Assembly (NCBI GenBank): GCA_028023455.1
Contig: JAQFVV010000037.1
Location: 64,001-128,000, forward strand
Length of the DNA: 64,000 nucleotides
Reading direction: 5' to 3'
Source: Epiperipatus broadwayi
Lineage: Eukaryota; Onychophora; Udeonychophora; Euonychophora; Peripatidae
In this document: positions 13,129 through 25,399 of the stretch, piece by piece
Position numbering within the stretch: the first letter of the stretch is position 1
How the letters are laid out: each line of letters begins with the position of its first letter
Notes under the pieces: generated by a model
What the model saw: only the letters and a program-made list of their open reading frames with translations
Database searches by the model: none
Told to the model about the DNA's origin: nothing
Position numbers and translations under genes: made by a program

Positions 13129-13739
13129 TCAGTCTTATCACAATAAAAGTTTGAGAGTTTTTTTTGCCAATCATTATAATATATTTAAAAATTTTGTCAT
13201 TAAATATATAACTGAAAGATGAATACTATTTTACTTAGTACAAAGTGATGAGTTCAAATCCAATTTTTATATATATTGTAACCCAACGTTCAAGTCGCAA
13301 TCAGGTAGGAACAAAAGACGATTGTTTGATATAAGTGTGTTATAATATTGATTGTGCACTTACGAGAAATTAAAATGAATGCATATTTATTTTCCATATA
13401 AAATAAATAATAATAACTATTCCAGAAGTCAATAATACATTAAACTTAAGAACAATATCTCAGGGCAATATGATAATAATCTTACTGTATTCTTAAATAC
13501 ATATATTATGTTACAATATCTCTTGTGTAAAGATCTGCTTTAATAAAATTAATATGCATTTTAAAGAAGGCTACAAATTTAATTGTATCTCATTCATAAA
13601 TTAAATATAATAATCAATTTATTATTTATCCTAGAGTTATTAACTAAATCAATCTTAATCATTCAATTAAAAGATGTTAAAAAACATGTATTATTCTAGG
13701 TATGATTAATGTAAAAAGGAAATTTTATTGTAAATCACC

Positions 13740-14840
13740 TTTTTTTCCCCCTCAGTGATGAAACTTTATTCATCAAAAAAGAAAAGAAAAAGGTACAAAT
13801 ACAGTTAAATAAGAGGTTTACAAAGAATGGTAGAAATGAAATTCAGGAGCAACATGGTGAAAGGGGAAGGATACATATGAAAAGGGAAAGGGATGTGGAG
13901 ATGGTGTGTATTAACCGTACACACCTTATTTGTTGATACTAATTGGGTTCTGCTTCCTATGATTGAAATTTTAGGTCTTGCTTAGTAATCAAGGTTTCAG
14001 TTGTATAATTTGAAAGTTTGATGTTAAACTTTGGAATGTTCTCAATAATTATTGCTTGAAAGAGGATGAATAATTTGCAGCTTCAATGTCTCTGTTTAGG
14101 TCTAAAACATCATTTGTACTAATTTTGTCTTTGAATTATTACTTTTTTGCTCATGAATCACTTCGTTGTAATTCTGTCTTGATTTGAAAAAAAAAAAAAA
14201 TTTTTTTTTAATTTTTGAGGCCCCCAATTCACCGGAAGTGGTCTAATAACTTTTGTTCTGATCGTCGGAGAAACCTGATTTTTGTGCAGGGAGATAGCTT
14301 GAGTCATAATCTATAATGTTCAATTCTAAAATTGAGATCGAATTAAAATAATTTCCCGATCTACACTGTTTAGCCGCATTCGGCAACTTCTGGTTTGACA
14401 CGACGATGTCGTATCTTTTTTCCTATGAATAATTTAAAACTGGGATTTCTTTTTTCCTTTAGTTTTATGATTAATTTTGTATCTATAATAATCCCTAGGC
14501 CATTTTCTGTCTTCCCTGACTGGTTTGCACTCATAGAAACTTGTTTCATATTTCTAATATCTGATGCAATGATGAAATTCTTAAAACCAACTTTGTTAGC
14601 ATTTTATTTTCCACGTTTTCAATGAGCTTTGATGTCCAAATGATTTCTCTGTTTATTCTAACAAGGCATCTGGATTTATAGTGTCTCTATTCTTTTTAGA
14701 ATTATTTGGTTTGTTTTAAAATTATTTTCCAAGGTTTTATGTTGTTCTAATGATTCCTAGCTTTTGCCTATTTCTAATGGCAGACATTTGCATAACTGGA
14801 CCGATCACTTTATTCTACTAATTTGTATTTCAGATGTCAA
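13740..14840 (-). other. Possible decayed retroelement ORF with a higher-GC island
   Basis: Composition shifts compared with both sides. On the minus strand, readable stretches occur around 14590-14400, ending KKIRHRRVKP, and around 14760-14700 (LENNFKTNQIILKRIETL), in broken frames. The 14215-14420 part is visibly less AT-rich and includes CACCGGAAGTGGTCTAATAA. It follows an A-run/T-run junction at about 14187-14212. I cannot assign it to a family. It may be an old LINE ORF1 or another inserted sequence. Confidence 0.25.
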
Positions 14841-14849
14841 TGGTAATAA

Positions 14850-17289
14850 TAAATGGTGTATAGAAATTTAATAAATGAATATATAATTTAATAACTTAGA
14901 AGTATGACGTTTTATTTCAAAATAACGTGAAGACGATGATTTCAATAATGATAAACAACTGTAAATATAACAATTGCTTTATCATAAATAACAAGTATAT
15001 AAACCAAATCATATGCAAACAATAGAAAAACGTAATTTAATATCAAAATTCTATAATAAAATATTGTTTATTCACTGTGAATAAGTTAACCTTGGGTTAT
15101 GATTATTTGTGTAATTCTAAAGTATTGCAAGGACCTGACACTTTATTGGAGAAGATTGAACAATATTAAAAAAAATATCTAATTTTACATACAGGAGGAT
15201 AATAATGTTTTATAATATCCTTAATTATCCCACTAACAATAATCAATAGATTATCAACCTCGTTCTATAAAATCTGACTAATTCTTTTACTCTTTTGGAT
15301 TAAGTAAAATGATTTACCTAGCACTCCTAAATGATATACAAAATGCATAGCTTTATTTATTATACATTTATATCCCTTACTAGAATGACTTGCTATGCTT
15401 CTAATATTATTCAAAGTTTATATAATTAGTTAGGAGTATATCTCTATTAATAAATATAATTTATTTTATTTATATCAAAATGCCTCATTACATAGTGTAG
15501 TATTTAAAAATTATTCAAATATCATAGATGTTATACAAATAAATGTTCCTTAATGATTTAATCATCTACCTATAAATCTGAAACTGAATTTAAGGACTAA
15601 TAAAACATAAAGTTAAACATAAACAGGTTTACATAAGTTTATAAGTTAGTTTAACCAAATGCAAACTGACTCCAATATCATTAATAAAATATATAAAGTT
15701 ATTATCTGTACCTTCATATCTCAGCATCATCTTGAGAACATTATTACTTATTACACTAATAATAACTATAAACTAAATAATTCAACAGTTATAAATAAAG
15801 TTTATTTAAGTAATTCCTCAAATAGCAATTCTATTTTTATGAATGGTTGAGAATTATCCTGTGGAAATATTTATACTTTGCAAGTATTCTAACGTTTATA
15901 ATTTACTGGCAATACTATAATATAAGCATTAGATATTAAACTAAAAGCACAAGATAATTGCTTTCATATGTTTAAATCCGTAGTGACACTTAATGATTTA
16001 AAAAAAAAAAAGTACACTTAGTAATCCTATTCTGATTACATAGTTAGCTCATATTAATTCATTTTAGGATGTCTGCTGATCAATTTAGGATGTTTATTAT
16101 ATTTTCATAATGTGGCACTTATAATTCTAAATCCATTACTAAAGGACTGATGTTGAATTGTAGTTTTAAGTTAAAGAGAGTGGTTTAATCCTTGTGAATG
16201 GTATTTATCAAGTATTTTAAATAGATTACTAATCCTTTGATTTTAGCACAGTTAATTTATTTTTCTACATAGTTCAGGCAGTTTTAATAATCAATAAGAC
16301 CTATCAAATAAATTATAATCTATAGATGAATAAACTTCACTGATTTTCATTACTAATTAAGCATTTTATCCAAAGCTGTGAATTTATATGTGGATTTAGA
16401 CTTATTATATAAAGTTTTTAACTTTCAGTAATCCATAGTTTCCAAACAAGTTATTTCACAATTATTTTGAAAGAAGAGACAAATGATTTGACTGATGTTA
16501 TAATGAGCATCCTGTAAGCGATTTTCCAAATTTTTCATTTATATTTGAAAGCAGCAAATTGGATTTTCTTTAAAATGGCATTTAGTGATAATTCTTGTTG
16601 TTATTTATCCATATTAGTTTGAGGACAAGATCCATTTTGCCAGCTAGACAAAATACCTAGAATGAGATTGTCTACTCTGACATTATGAAGATGGTCAAAA
16701 TGGTTATTTTAAAATTTAATTTGACTGGATCTTGGGTGCACAGTAATTTTACAAAGACTGATTTAATTTTGTCAAGATATCATATTTATAGTCTCCGGTC
16801 TGCTGGTATTTTAATTAGTTAGCATTATCCACAAATCTTTTGGGTTTTACTAGGAAAAATGTGTTCATTGCCATGATAATATAGAACAGATGATCAAAAT
16901 TGGCTCTATTGTGAGTAGTAAATTTTCCAATCATTTATTTTTAATAACTAAATAATTTATAAAATCCCTTTAAAGTTCTGATATTTATTTTATTAAATTC
17001 ATTTGATAAATACTCTTTTGTTTGAATGGTAATAGTAAAGAATATAACTTACTTTACTAGTTTTACATTTATAAATTTTGAAACAGACAAAGTTTTAAAA
17101 TATATAGAAATTTTCATGCATGCACATATATACTTTTGAATAGATGGTTAGCTTACTATTTTAGTGAATGTAATTATCATAATATGGTTATTGTAGAATT
17201 GTTTCAAATATTCTATTTGATTTAAAGTATTCTATTTTACATATTTCCTGCAATACTAATTTTATGTGTGTTTTTCTGTGTGTACACAA
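14850..17289. other. AT-rich intronic sequence, no feature seen
   Basis: No exon, tRNA-like sequence or repeat shared with other parts of the window was recognised. Confidence 0.4.
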
Positions 17290-17575
17290 AATTTTCAATG
17301 ATATGGATGGCTGAAGTAAAGCTTGTCCATGAAAGCTTGTAGATTTACTATTTTAATATATATTATGAGCATTGATTGCATATATGTTGGGAGATGATGA
17401 TCTGGACCAACTGATGAGTGCTGGTTCAGCATGAAATACATATATTGGAGATCATTTACCTTTTTCACACGTATGTGGTCATGTATATCAGTTATATAAG
17501 ATAGAGTGGATGACTGAAGGTAGCTCAAAAGTATGTGTTCAAATCCCCTTTAATCCAATTAGTATTATTAACATG
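17290..17575 (+). mobile_element. Hammerhead-bearing repeat, copy A
   Basis: One member of a family with copies at 23490, 29895, 30346, 36440 and 38815. In order it has an upstream block (CAATGATATGGATGGCTGAA), then GAGCATTGATTGCATATATG, the ribozyme core (17397-17454), TTTTTCACACGTATGTGGTC, GATAGAGTGGATGACTGAAG, and an end resembling a pol III B box (GTTCAAATCCCC). The GGATGRCTGAAG block occurs twice, about 203 bp apart, so the element may be slightly more than one monomer of a tandem unit. A short C run follows at about 17630. No protein is encoded. Confidence 0.75.
17397..17454 (+). ncRNA. Hammerhead ribozyme, core intact
   Basis: All core positions of a type I hammerhead are present: CTGATGA at 17411-17417, stem II GTGCTG/CAGCAT with a GTT loop (17418-17432), GAAA at 17433-17436, then TACATATA ending in the UA cleavage dinucleotide before T17445. 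Stem I has an inner helix CCAA/TTGG and, beyond a GGA bulge on the 5' side, an outer helix ATGATCT/AGATCAT. Stem III is very short (U-A and A-U pairs), as in the hammerheads described in Penelope-like elements and small retroposons. The 10.1-11.1 pair is G-U rather than G-C, which may weaken activity. Predicted from sequence only. Confidence 0.8.
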
Positions 17576-17999
17576 GTGGAAATTTTAAACATTTCTGTTC
17601 TGCACAAAGATGCTTATCTATTATTAGAGGCCCCCCCCCCCACTTTATTAAATGAAGTAAATTTATATATTATGTGTAATTGCAAATACTAATTTAATAA
17701 TTCTATAACAACAAAATCTTAGTATGGTAAGGATGCATCAAATTTTCTTTAGTTGTTGCATATTCTTAAGATGACCTACTATCTTTCTGAATCTTTATGT
17801 TTAAAATGCTCTTTATATGCCATCAGTAAATTGTACCATTTTCATCGACAATCTCCAGGCCATCATATGAATGATAATTATTATTAGTAATCTCTCATAT
17901 TTTTAATTTTTCAGCCCTGTCTATGATATATGGATTATCTTAAAGCTATTCTAAAGAATTGCACAGTTGATCATTTCAACTCGGAAAATAAGGCAGAGA

Positions 18000-18420
18000 A
18001 TAGAATACAACTAAACGCCTACAATTAGACATGATGTTGAAATCTTCTGCTAAAAAATTAAAAGGTAGCATCATAAAATATCAAATAAACAAAAAAAAAA
18101 TGGTCTAGCATGTTCTATATGTGGATATATTTATGATTCACAGATTGGTTTGTATAGTTATTGCAAAACTCATTTCTAGAGTACCCTCCCCCCTCTTTTC
18201 TTTCTTTCTGGAGTTTTTTTTTTTTTAAGTGTCATAGCATCGGCCGGGACGCGAACCCACAACCCGGGCAACTGCCTGCAAGTGCAAGGCAGTCGCGCTG
18301 ACCTCTCGACCACCAATGCAAGACATTCTTTCTGGAGTTGAAATAGTCATACTTGTTTATGAGTGGCTATTTATTAGCATTATTCAATGGCCCATTTGGT
18401 ATTGTAATAATAAAATATAC
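18000..18420 (+). mobile_element. 3' end of a C2H2-tailed LINE (copy Z2)
   Basis: Only the tail is present. It contains the zinc-finger-like end CSICGYIYDSQIGLYSY (Cys-X2-Cys, followed by a damaged His position) at about 18108-18165, then a 3' UTR that matches the copies at 34.9 and 58.7 kb (GAGTGGCTATTTATTAGC against GAGTGGCTGTTTAGC). The UTR is interrupted by a SINE at 18216-18325. It is 5'-truncated, as is usual for target-primed LINE insertions. Confidence 0.7.
18202..18339 (-). mobile_element. tRNA-derived SINE with 14-bp target-site duplication
   Basis: Read on the minus strand, the SINE opens GCATTGGTGGTCGAGAGGTC (A-box-like), contains GGTTCGCGTCC (a near-consensus pol III B box), closes CCGATGCTATGACAC and ends in an A-rich tail. 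The first and last seven bases of the tRNA part (GCATTGG, CCGATGC) form an acceptor-like stem. A 14-bp duplication, TTCTTTCTGGAGTT, flanks it at 18202-18215 and 18326-18339. It is inserted into the 3' UTR of the LINE fragment at 18000-18420. This is a clear nested, poly(A)-primed insertion. A second copy is at 46634. Confidence 0.9.
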
Positions 18421-19189
18421 CATTTTATGTACTATTTATTATATATAATAGCTGTCACATTCTATTAATATAATTCTGAGACCAATTTTATGAAGCAACA
18501 TTATTGGTTTCAGATTAAATTTTATAAGAAATGAAATGAAGTCTTATTTTTATGTTTAAAAGATAATAAAAATTGTGAAAAAGACAAATTCATTTTCTTT
18601 TCTTAGAATTATTAGTTAATTTAATGTCACCTTTTAGAATTATACCCTCCCCAGTTGGAACAGTGAAATATGATCTGTCAACCTTGACAAGATAACGGCT
18701 ATTAATTTAATATTTTAATGAATTAGTCAAAGGCCAGCCAATAGCTTCAACGAAAACATATCTGATTATTATGTTTTTTTTTTCGGTCGGTTTTTAGTCC
18801 TATAAATCATACATTACTGACTTCCTTATTTTAAAAACGAATATAGCATAATAAAAAAACATAATATAACTTTCAAAAATTACAAATACACACAGATGTA
18901 CTTACTATTTATGTATGCAACAGATAATTGTTAAAATGAATTGGGATCAAGTGAAACTAAGTAAGGATATTATTATTGTAGTAATAAATAAGATATCTTA
19001 CAGAAAATGATGTGATCAAAATACTTAGAGAAAATAATGTACATTCATATACTTTAGTTTTTTTAAAAATTACAAAAATGGAATGTCTAATAAATCACTT
19101 CTAGATTAATGAAAAAATAATCTGGAGCATAATTGAGTAAATTATATAGTTAATTTAAATTTACAAATTCACCTTACTTTAATATAACA

Positions 19190-19460
19190 GTCTCGGTTTT
19201 CCACTAGAAGAGGGGAAATACATCTAACTATGGGCGGACCTAGGGTCTTTGGATAGGATGCTAGGAAAAATGGGATGAAGGAACTAACCAATGATCATAT
19301 CCACCTCCAATGAGCTAGCTCTTAGTTCATTCATTAAATCTAGATACAATTTAGGCTAGTTCATCCACCTCACCCCTCTTTCGGATTCCATTACGCCTCA
19401 GTATTCAAACCCAGGGAAAATATTGCCTTTGACTCTCTTCAGGGGTGAATTTACTTAATG
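19190..19460. repeat. Unclassified less-AT-rich dispersed repeat, probable SINE
   Basis: The segment is richer in GC than its surroundings. The minus strand contains CCCTGGGTTTGAATACTGAG, which resembles a B box. The ends are not defined, and no second copy was found in the window. Confidence 0.3.
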
Positions 19461-19469
19461 GAGCAACTA

Positions 19470-21820
19470 AATTTTTACTAGCTAAAGATATATCAAACCC
19501 TAATGTTATGTTATATATTATAATAATTTGTGTGTGCATATATATATTTAATCAGTTAAATTAATGAGTGAGTGTATGAACGAGTTTGATAAACCAGAGG
19601 CTAATTTGATTTAAAACACATTAACAAATTTTATTAATAACAGATAAAAATTGAAATTCTATTCACATAGCAAAAGATGTGCTTATATGTGTCCCATATA
19701 CATCTCTATCATTTCAAAAACTAAATTATTCATTGTACCTAGCCATGTCCCTGGTAGATATGCATTAAGACACCCCCTATTTATAAAGTTAATAAGTTTG
19801 GCTAAAATACAAAAATAAAATGAAAGAAAAAATATTATTTTGTCGTAATGATCACGAAGCTAATTAACTATTTACAAGATTTTATTACAATATATCCAAT
19901 AATTCCATGACCCAATTTCTGCTAGAAAGATCTTTTCTGGGACCCCCCCCCCGCCATAACTATGTACAAGTTCCTGCTGTTGATGAAAAGTCATATTCAT
20001 CCAAGAGCATTAGTCATTCATACTAAATAACTAAATATAACAACTGTTAGTTAAACATAAACAAATAATGTAAATTCTGCCCTGTACTAATGATTGCAGA
20101 TTAATATGGAAGAGCATCAAAAATTCTTACCTCATTTCTTACTATTATATAATGATGATGATCAAAAATCAAATCACTACGTAGGGAATCAACCTAAATT
20201 TTATTTACAAATAAAACCAAAAAAAAAAAACTTTTTCTAACTTAATAAACCTTTACCCTTGCATTATGTTGCTTCTTATGGAATAAACTCTCCTGATTAC
20301 AAACACGCTGAAATTTCCAAGTGTTAGAATAATAAGAGCAAAATTTTACAAACATATAAAGTAAAATTAAATATATATATAACATGATAATTTTGATTTT
20401 GTCCAAATCTTCCTGATTAGAGTTTATAATTTAAGCATCAATATCTTTATGGATGCAGTCCATTCAGATGACTCCTCCATCATTCTCCAGATTCTCCAGT
20501 AATGCTTGGACGAAGTTGTTGCATTTCAGATATCACTCTCCTTTTAGGATCCATTCAGACACTTCAGGTTGGGCATTTTTTTCTAGGCATTATTCATATA
20601 AGCAAGCTACAGGATCACACTCTCTGACAATTAAGACAGCACCCTGGTCCCATAGACATAATACATATTGTTAATTAAAAAAAGAAAAAAGTTTTAAATT
20701 TTCTTCAGCTGGTGATTGGTATTGAGTGAATTTATGCAAAGGAAATTTTTATTTCATCACTTATCAGTATGTGCTAGCTATATAACATTCCCTTCTTTTT
20801 TTTGATTGTACAGTTTTCTGTCTTAGATTGTCACTATAAAATTAATTTAATTCTTTGATTATGCTGCTAAAGTTTATTGATTTTTACCATTTCAAATGTT
20901 GATAACAATCTGTTTCAATTTTCAGTGCTTTAAACTTTTATGCAGAATAGATATCTTCGAACACATTGTCCATTTTATTACTGTTCGATATTAAGCTTTT
21001 TGCTGTTTGCCATTGCTATGACACTTGATGAAATGTGAAAGAAAAGAAATGACTTGGATTTGATTTTATACCCGACCATGTTTCAGTTTGTTTAGCAAAC
21101 TTGCATTTTCAACTTCCTTTGCTATCACTGTAGATGCCCATTGTTGCGCAAATTAATGGTTGTTGATGTTATGTAATAAAATTATGTAATGAATTTACTA
21201 CGTAAAATTCTATTCTCACTTTCCAACACATGGTTGCTTAGTTATTGACTTGACCCATGATCATCACCATATCTGCTATCATGACATCTACATATCAACA
21301 GACAAGTCATAATTGGTACTTATATATATGAGTTTCTAAGATTAAGCTTTTCTTTTTCATTAAAAAGGAGCATTTATTTCATTTTAACATTATTTTGATT
21401 TGGTGCTTATTAAACACTTCAAATGTGAGTGTATTTATATGTATGTTTGCATATAAAATTAAATATTAGGTACTTAGCCTATTATTTCAGCTTATGTCTT
21501 TTTTTCATGGGTTTAATTTACTACAGTGGACATATAAGGGTGGATTTGAAATGAATTGTAAGGTACCCTTACATTAATAAAAAGTTAACTTTTCCTAAGA
21601 TATTTAGGAAAATACAATACCACTCTCATAACATATAAGCAAATGTGTTCTGGGACATTATTCTTTCCCTCCCCAATATCTTTGGAAAAGATTACTCTTT
21701 AGTATAGCAGGTAAGTTTATAAATTTAAGTTAACGATGTAAATTCTTTTGAAAGCATGTTTTTAAAAACAGTTCAAAATTCATGTGTGCATATATTATCT
21801 AAAGAAATAATAAAAACAAT
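19470..21820. other. AT-rich intronic sequence, mostly featureless
   Basis: It contains C runs near 19946 and a somewhat GC-richer stretch at 20450-20660 with one open frame that I could not assign. No exon-like splice structure was seen. Confidence 0.35.
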
Positions 21821-21821
21821 C

Positions 21822-21925
21822 TAATGGTTTATTGCTTGTGAATTCATAAGAAGTTAAGTGCCGGAAATAATAGGTTGCAATCTGTACGGGACATGAGCTC
21901 CAGAGTTTGCCACATTACTATTACA
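21822..21925 (-). mobile_element. SINE family C, copy 1
   Basis: On the minus strand this repeat includes a GGAGCTCATGTCCCGTACAG block, then ATTGCAACC, and ends CAATAAACCATT. The other copies at 27110, 44455 and 57420 share the GGAGYTYA..GTCC block and/or the CAATAAA.CCATT terminus. The fixed terminus suggests a 3' end copied from a LINE partner. No A-tail beyond it was seen. Confidence 0.6.
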
Positions 21926-23139
21926 TCAAATCACAGAAGATAAAAAATATATCAAATATGAAATTTAATAATTTTGTTGTTTAAGATTTGCCACTTGAAA
22001 CAATGATATTTGGAAATATGTAATGGCTAAGTAAGAATTAAATAAAATATTAAAAGCAGATGGCATGGCAAACAACTTTACGTAATGCAGATTGCTGGCT
22101 TATAAGGTCTCTCTCTCAGTATCACTTTATAGAAAAATGTAAAAAAAAAACTATACATTAGATTAAACAATTTCTGGTTAGTGAAGACTTTATGATTTAC
22201 TTTCAATTAGATGGTTAACTAGATTGGCTAAGAGTCAACTATATAAACAAAATTCTAATTTGCTTGGATATATCTTCAGCCATTTAAAAAAATAAAACTA
22301 CAAATCAATTTGGATTTAAGCCTCAAGTCATGCAACCATTATATATATGAATCCTTTTGTGGGCTTATAAATAATGAATAAGAGTTTAGAAAACATGAAA
22401 TGACATAGTTAAATATAATCTTTTTCATCTTTGATTATACATCAGATACTGAAATCTATGCTGAATTTCCTCTATCTTTCTCTATAAGAATCTTCACAAA
22501 TAAAGTTTATAATTTTTTCATATTTTTATTATTTTATTTCTATTTCATTTTGCATTCTTCTTTTTTTTCTGTTTCTTAATATATTATTACTAATATTAAT
22601 ATTGAGTATGAGCCAAAAAAACAATGTTGGTGACAGATGATCACAATTGGATCAACAATAAAACATCATTTCAGATTGCAAAACAATTTCTTTGACTGCT
22701 AGGCTGCCATCTTGAATTTAAAATAAAAATTATAACAAATATAATTAATTTATAACATATCTTCTGTTTGAATGCAATAAATATAAAAATATGTACATTA
22801 TTAGAAAGAGCAAATATGAAAGAATGTAATGAAGCTGATAAAATAGTCATTACCTAAAAAAAAAAAAAAATATTTGTAATACTTTTTAAAATGTTTATTT
22901 TTACATTGGTTCACAAATTCTAAATTTTGAAAGTTAAATGTTAAAATGATACTTTCATAAACAGCTTCATCACATTTGTCACAAAATGCTGAAAAAATGA
23001 TATATGTCTTACGTAAGGTAATTTTTCAGTATAAAAATTACAAAAACAATGTGATTGGTAACTTCCATTTTTACTAGCTAATCTTCCATATCAAGGTATT
23101 TGCTAGAAGTTAGTGGGGAAAAAAATAACAGGAACAGTT

Positions 23140-23440
23140 TACAAGATATTATGCAAAAAAAAACTTTAGTAAATTGTAATGTATTATTATATTGTAATAT
23201 ATTAATTATTATATTATTGAAAAATGGGGTGTGACCTAAAATACACATTTTTTACAAATAAAAAGTGTACTCAAATAAATATCAAACAGTAAGTATATGA
23301 GATATTATGCAAAGAGAACTTTAGTAAATTGTAATATATTATTGTATACATTATTACATTATTGAAAATTGAATGTGACCTAAAATACGTATTATTATCA
23401 AGTAAAAAGTGTACCCCCCAAAAAAAAAGTCAAACAAAAA
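23140..23440. repeat. Tandem duplication, about 160-bp period
   Basis: ACTTTAGTAAATTGTAATRT, then TATTATTGAAAA, GTGACCTAAAATAC and AAAAAGTGTAC occur at about 23160-23275 and again at about 23318-23414. The copies differ by small indels in the AT-rich middle. Non-coding. Confidence 0.8.
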
Positions 23441-23489
23441 TTTCTCTACGATAAAATGAATAAAAACTAACTAAATTAATAAACATCAA

Positions 23490-23575
23490 AATAAATACAT
23501 TTATTATGAGCACTGATTATATATGTATGTGGGAGATGATATATGATAGTGGATAGCTAAGAATGCATGTTTTTA
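23490..23575 (+). mobile_element. Hammerhead-family repeat, copy F, ribozyme deleted
   Basis: TTATGAGCACTGATTATATA and GTGGGAGATGAT match the left half of the family. The sequence then jumps to ATGATAGTGGATAGCTAAG, which matches the right half (GATAGTGTGGATGGTTGAG). About 90 bases, including the whole ribozyme, are absent. Confidence 0.55.
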
Positions 23576-23884
23576 TTGTCACTGAAATGTAAATTGCATA
23601 CAATTTTACAGCATATTTATTGCTTTTCTAAACATATTTCATTATATAAAAAATAAATAATAAAAAACACTACTCAATAAATTCCTGGCCAGTACAATCT
23701 CAGTGTTGATTCCAAGTTCAAACTCTGGTCATGAAGAAGATCTAAATGCATTTCCCATGCTTGTTCTGCAAATAAAATGACTTCACTAACTTTTTTTTTT
23801 GGTCAATGCAGTTTCTAGATATGAATTATTACTAAAATTATCACTAAAATTAGCTTATATAAAGAATAAGCTTAGAATATATAC

Positions 23885-24265
23885 GTGACAATCGAAGCAA
23901 CCCATGAGAGTCCATACATTTTTTTGAATTCTAAATCTAAAAACGAGAAAAGAAAAAAAAAATTAAAAATTGCATTTAAAAAAAAAAAATCATAAAAAAA
24001 ATTAAATTTCATTGTAAAAAAAAAAAATACATACATCTTTTTAAACAAAGAGAAAGCTCATGAATGCATATTATCGGCAATTGAATAATCTCAGCAAGCG
24101 GCAAGAGAGTCTATTTCAACAGTAAAAACATTTTACGAATGCTAAATCTAAAAAAAAAATACAAAAAAATAAATAAATTAAAACTTGCATTTAAAAAAAA
24201 AAAAAATCATAAAAAATCTAAATTCCATCGTAGAAAATAAAATTTATATATCATTTTAAACATAA
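23885..24265. repeat. A-rich tandem duplication
   Basis: Two copies of about 180-200 bp share, in order, a GAGAGTC block, GCTAAATCTAAAAA-type sequence, TGCATTTAAAAAAAAAA, TCATAAAAAA, a TAAATTYCATYGTA block and TTTTAAACA. The copies span about 23888-24060 and 24090-24265. Long A runs dominate. Non-coding. Confidence 0.65.
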
Positions 24266-24289
24266 AAAAATGGCGGATAGAATGATGTG

Positions 24290-24550
24290 AGAACCGTGTC
24301 AGATGCACTGGTTCTGCACCAGTTCAGTTTAAAATGTAAACTTCCAGTGCAGGATAGGATGAGGCATACTGTAAGTCAAAGAGATTTATATATTATGTTA
24401 AAAGTCATGAATAATCGAGAACTATAAGTGTCAGACACAGTGATTCTGCACCAGCTCAGTTTAAAATGTAAACTTCTGGTGCAGGGTAAGATGGGGCGTA
24501 TTGGAAGTCAAAGAGATTTAAATATTATGTTAAAAATCATGAATAATTTT
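24290..24550. repeat. Tandem duplication, about 131-bp period
   Basis: GTGTCAGA.GCA, TTCTGCACCAG, TCAGTTTAAAATGTAAACTT, GGTAAGATGGGGCGTA-type sequence and AAGTCAAAGAGATTTA recur between 24297-24425 and 24429-24555. Each unit contains a small palindrome, AGTTTAAAATGTAAACTT. Together with the two preceding duplications it makes a 1.4-kb cluster of independent tandem repeats (23140-24550). Confidence 0.85.
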
Positions 24551-25399
24551 CAGAACTAAAAAAATTCAACATGTTACAAATGAAGAGCTAAAGATATTGC
24601 AGAATAATTATATTGACATATTAAAACCATTTGAAAATTTAGTTGTCAATGCCACTATGTAAATAAAGAAAATCCAAAGCTGCAAAAAAGATCATCACTA
24701 TTGGAACCTGAAATATAAAGACTATGAATCAAGGAAAATTAGAAGTGGTGAAAGTGGAATGGAAATGTATTGCTTATACAGTGATTTCATCGGAGTTAGA
24801 GAAATTGGTGGCTATTTTCAAAAAAATACATTTGTACGGTATTTTGCAATTCTACCAATTTGATATCATTTGTTTAAAAAAATGTTCAAAAATTCATTTC
24901 TCGATTATTATACTTAAAACTGATTTAATTTTTACAAAATGTAAAAGTTCTTGAGCATAGGGCTCGGAGTATGGGTCCCATCTTGTAGACAGTACTAGTA
25001 TGGTTTTCATCAGCATAAATTTAATATTTTAAGAACTGTCATTGGATATAATTTTTATAAATAATAAACTGATATCAGATAAATTTTATGCATACTTATT
25101 TAGCATTAGCATAATACAAAGACACAAATGAAGAAAGAATTGAAATCAGGAAAGATGTAAATTTTAGTGATTTGGTGACAGAAAATGGAATGAAATGCCA
25201 TTGAACATTATACACTCAAAAGCTTAAAAAAAAACTAAAATGACTAATACATTTTTGTGAATTCAACAATATTTGTTATTGTCTAGTAATGCAGCCAAAG
25301 TGCTGACCACAAACATCAGTCAATAAAGTTGATATGAATCAAATTAATTGCATTCCTGGAACCCAGATAGAGCAAAAGGATAGGTAGAAGTAGATGGTA

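Noticed and set aside
20453-20674. Open frame with PFRIHSDTSGWAFF, reminiscent of the start of a Ty3/gypsy RNase H (hTDASg).
   Set aside because: Only a short piece matches, spacing to other RT/RNase H blocks is wrong, and no LTR, primer-binding site or second domain is visible.
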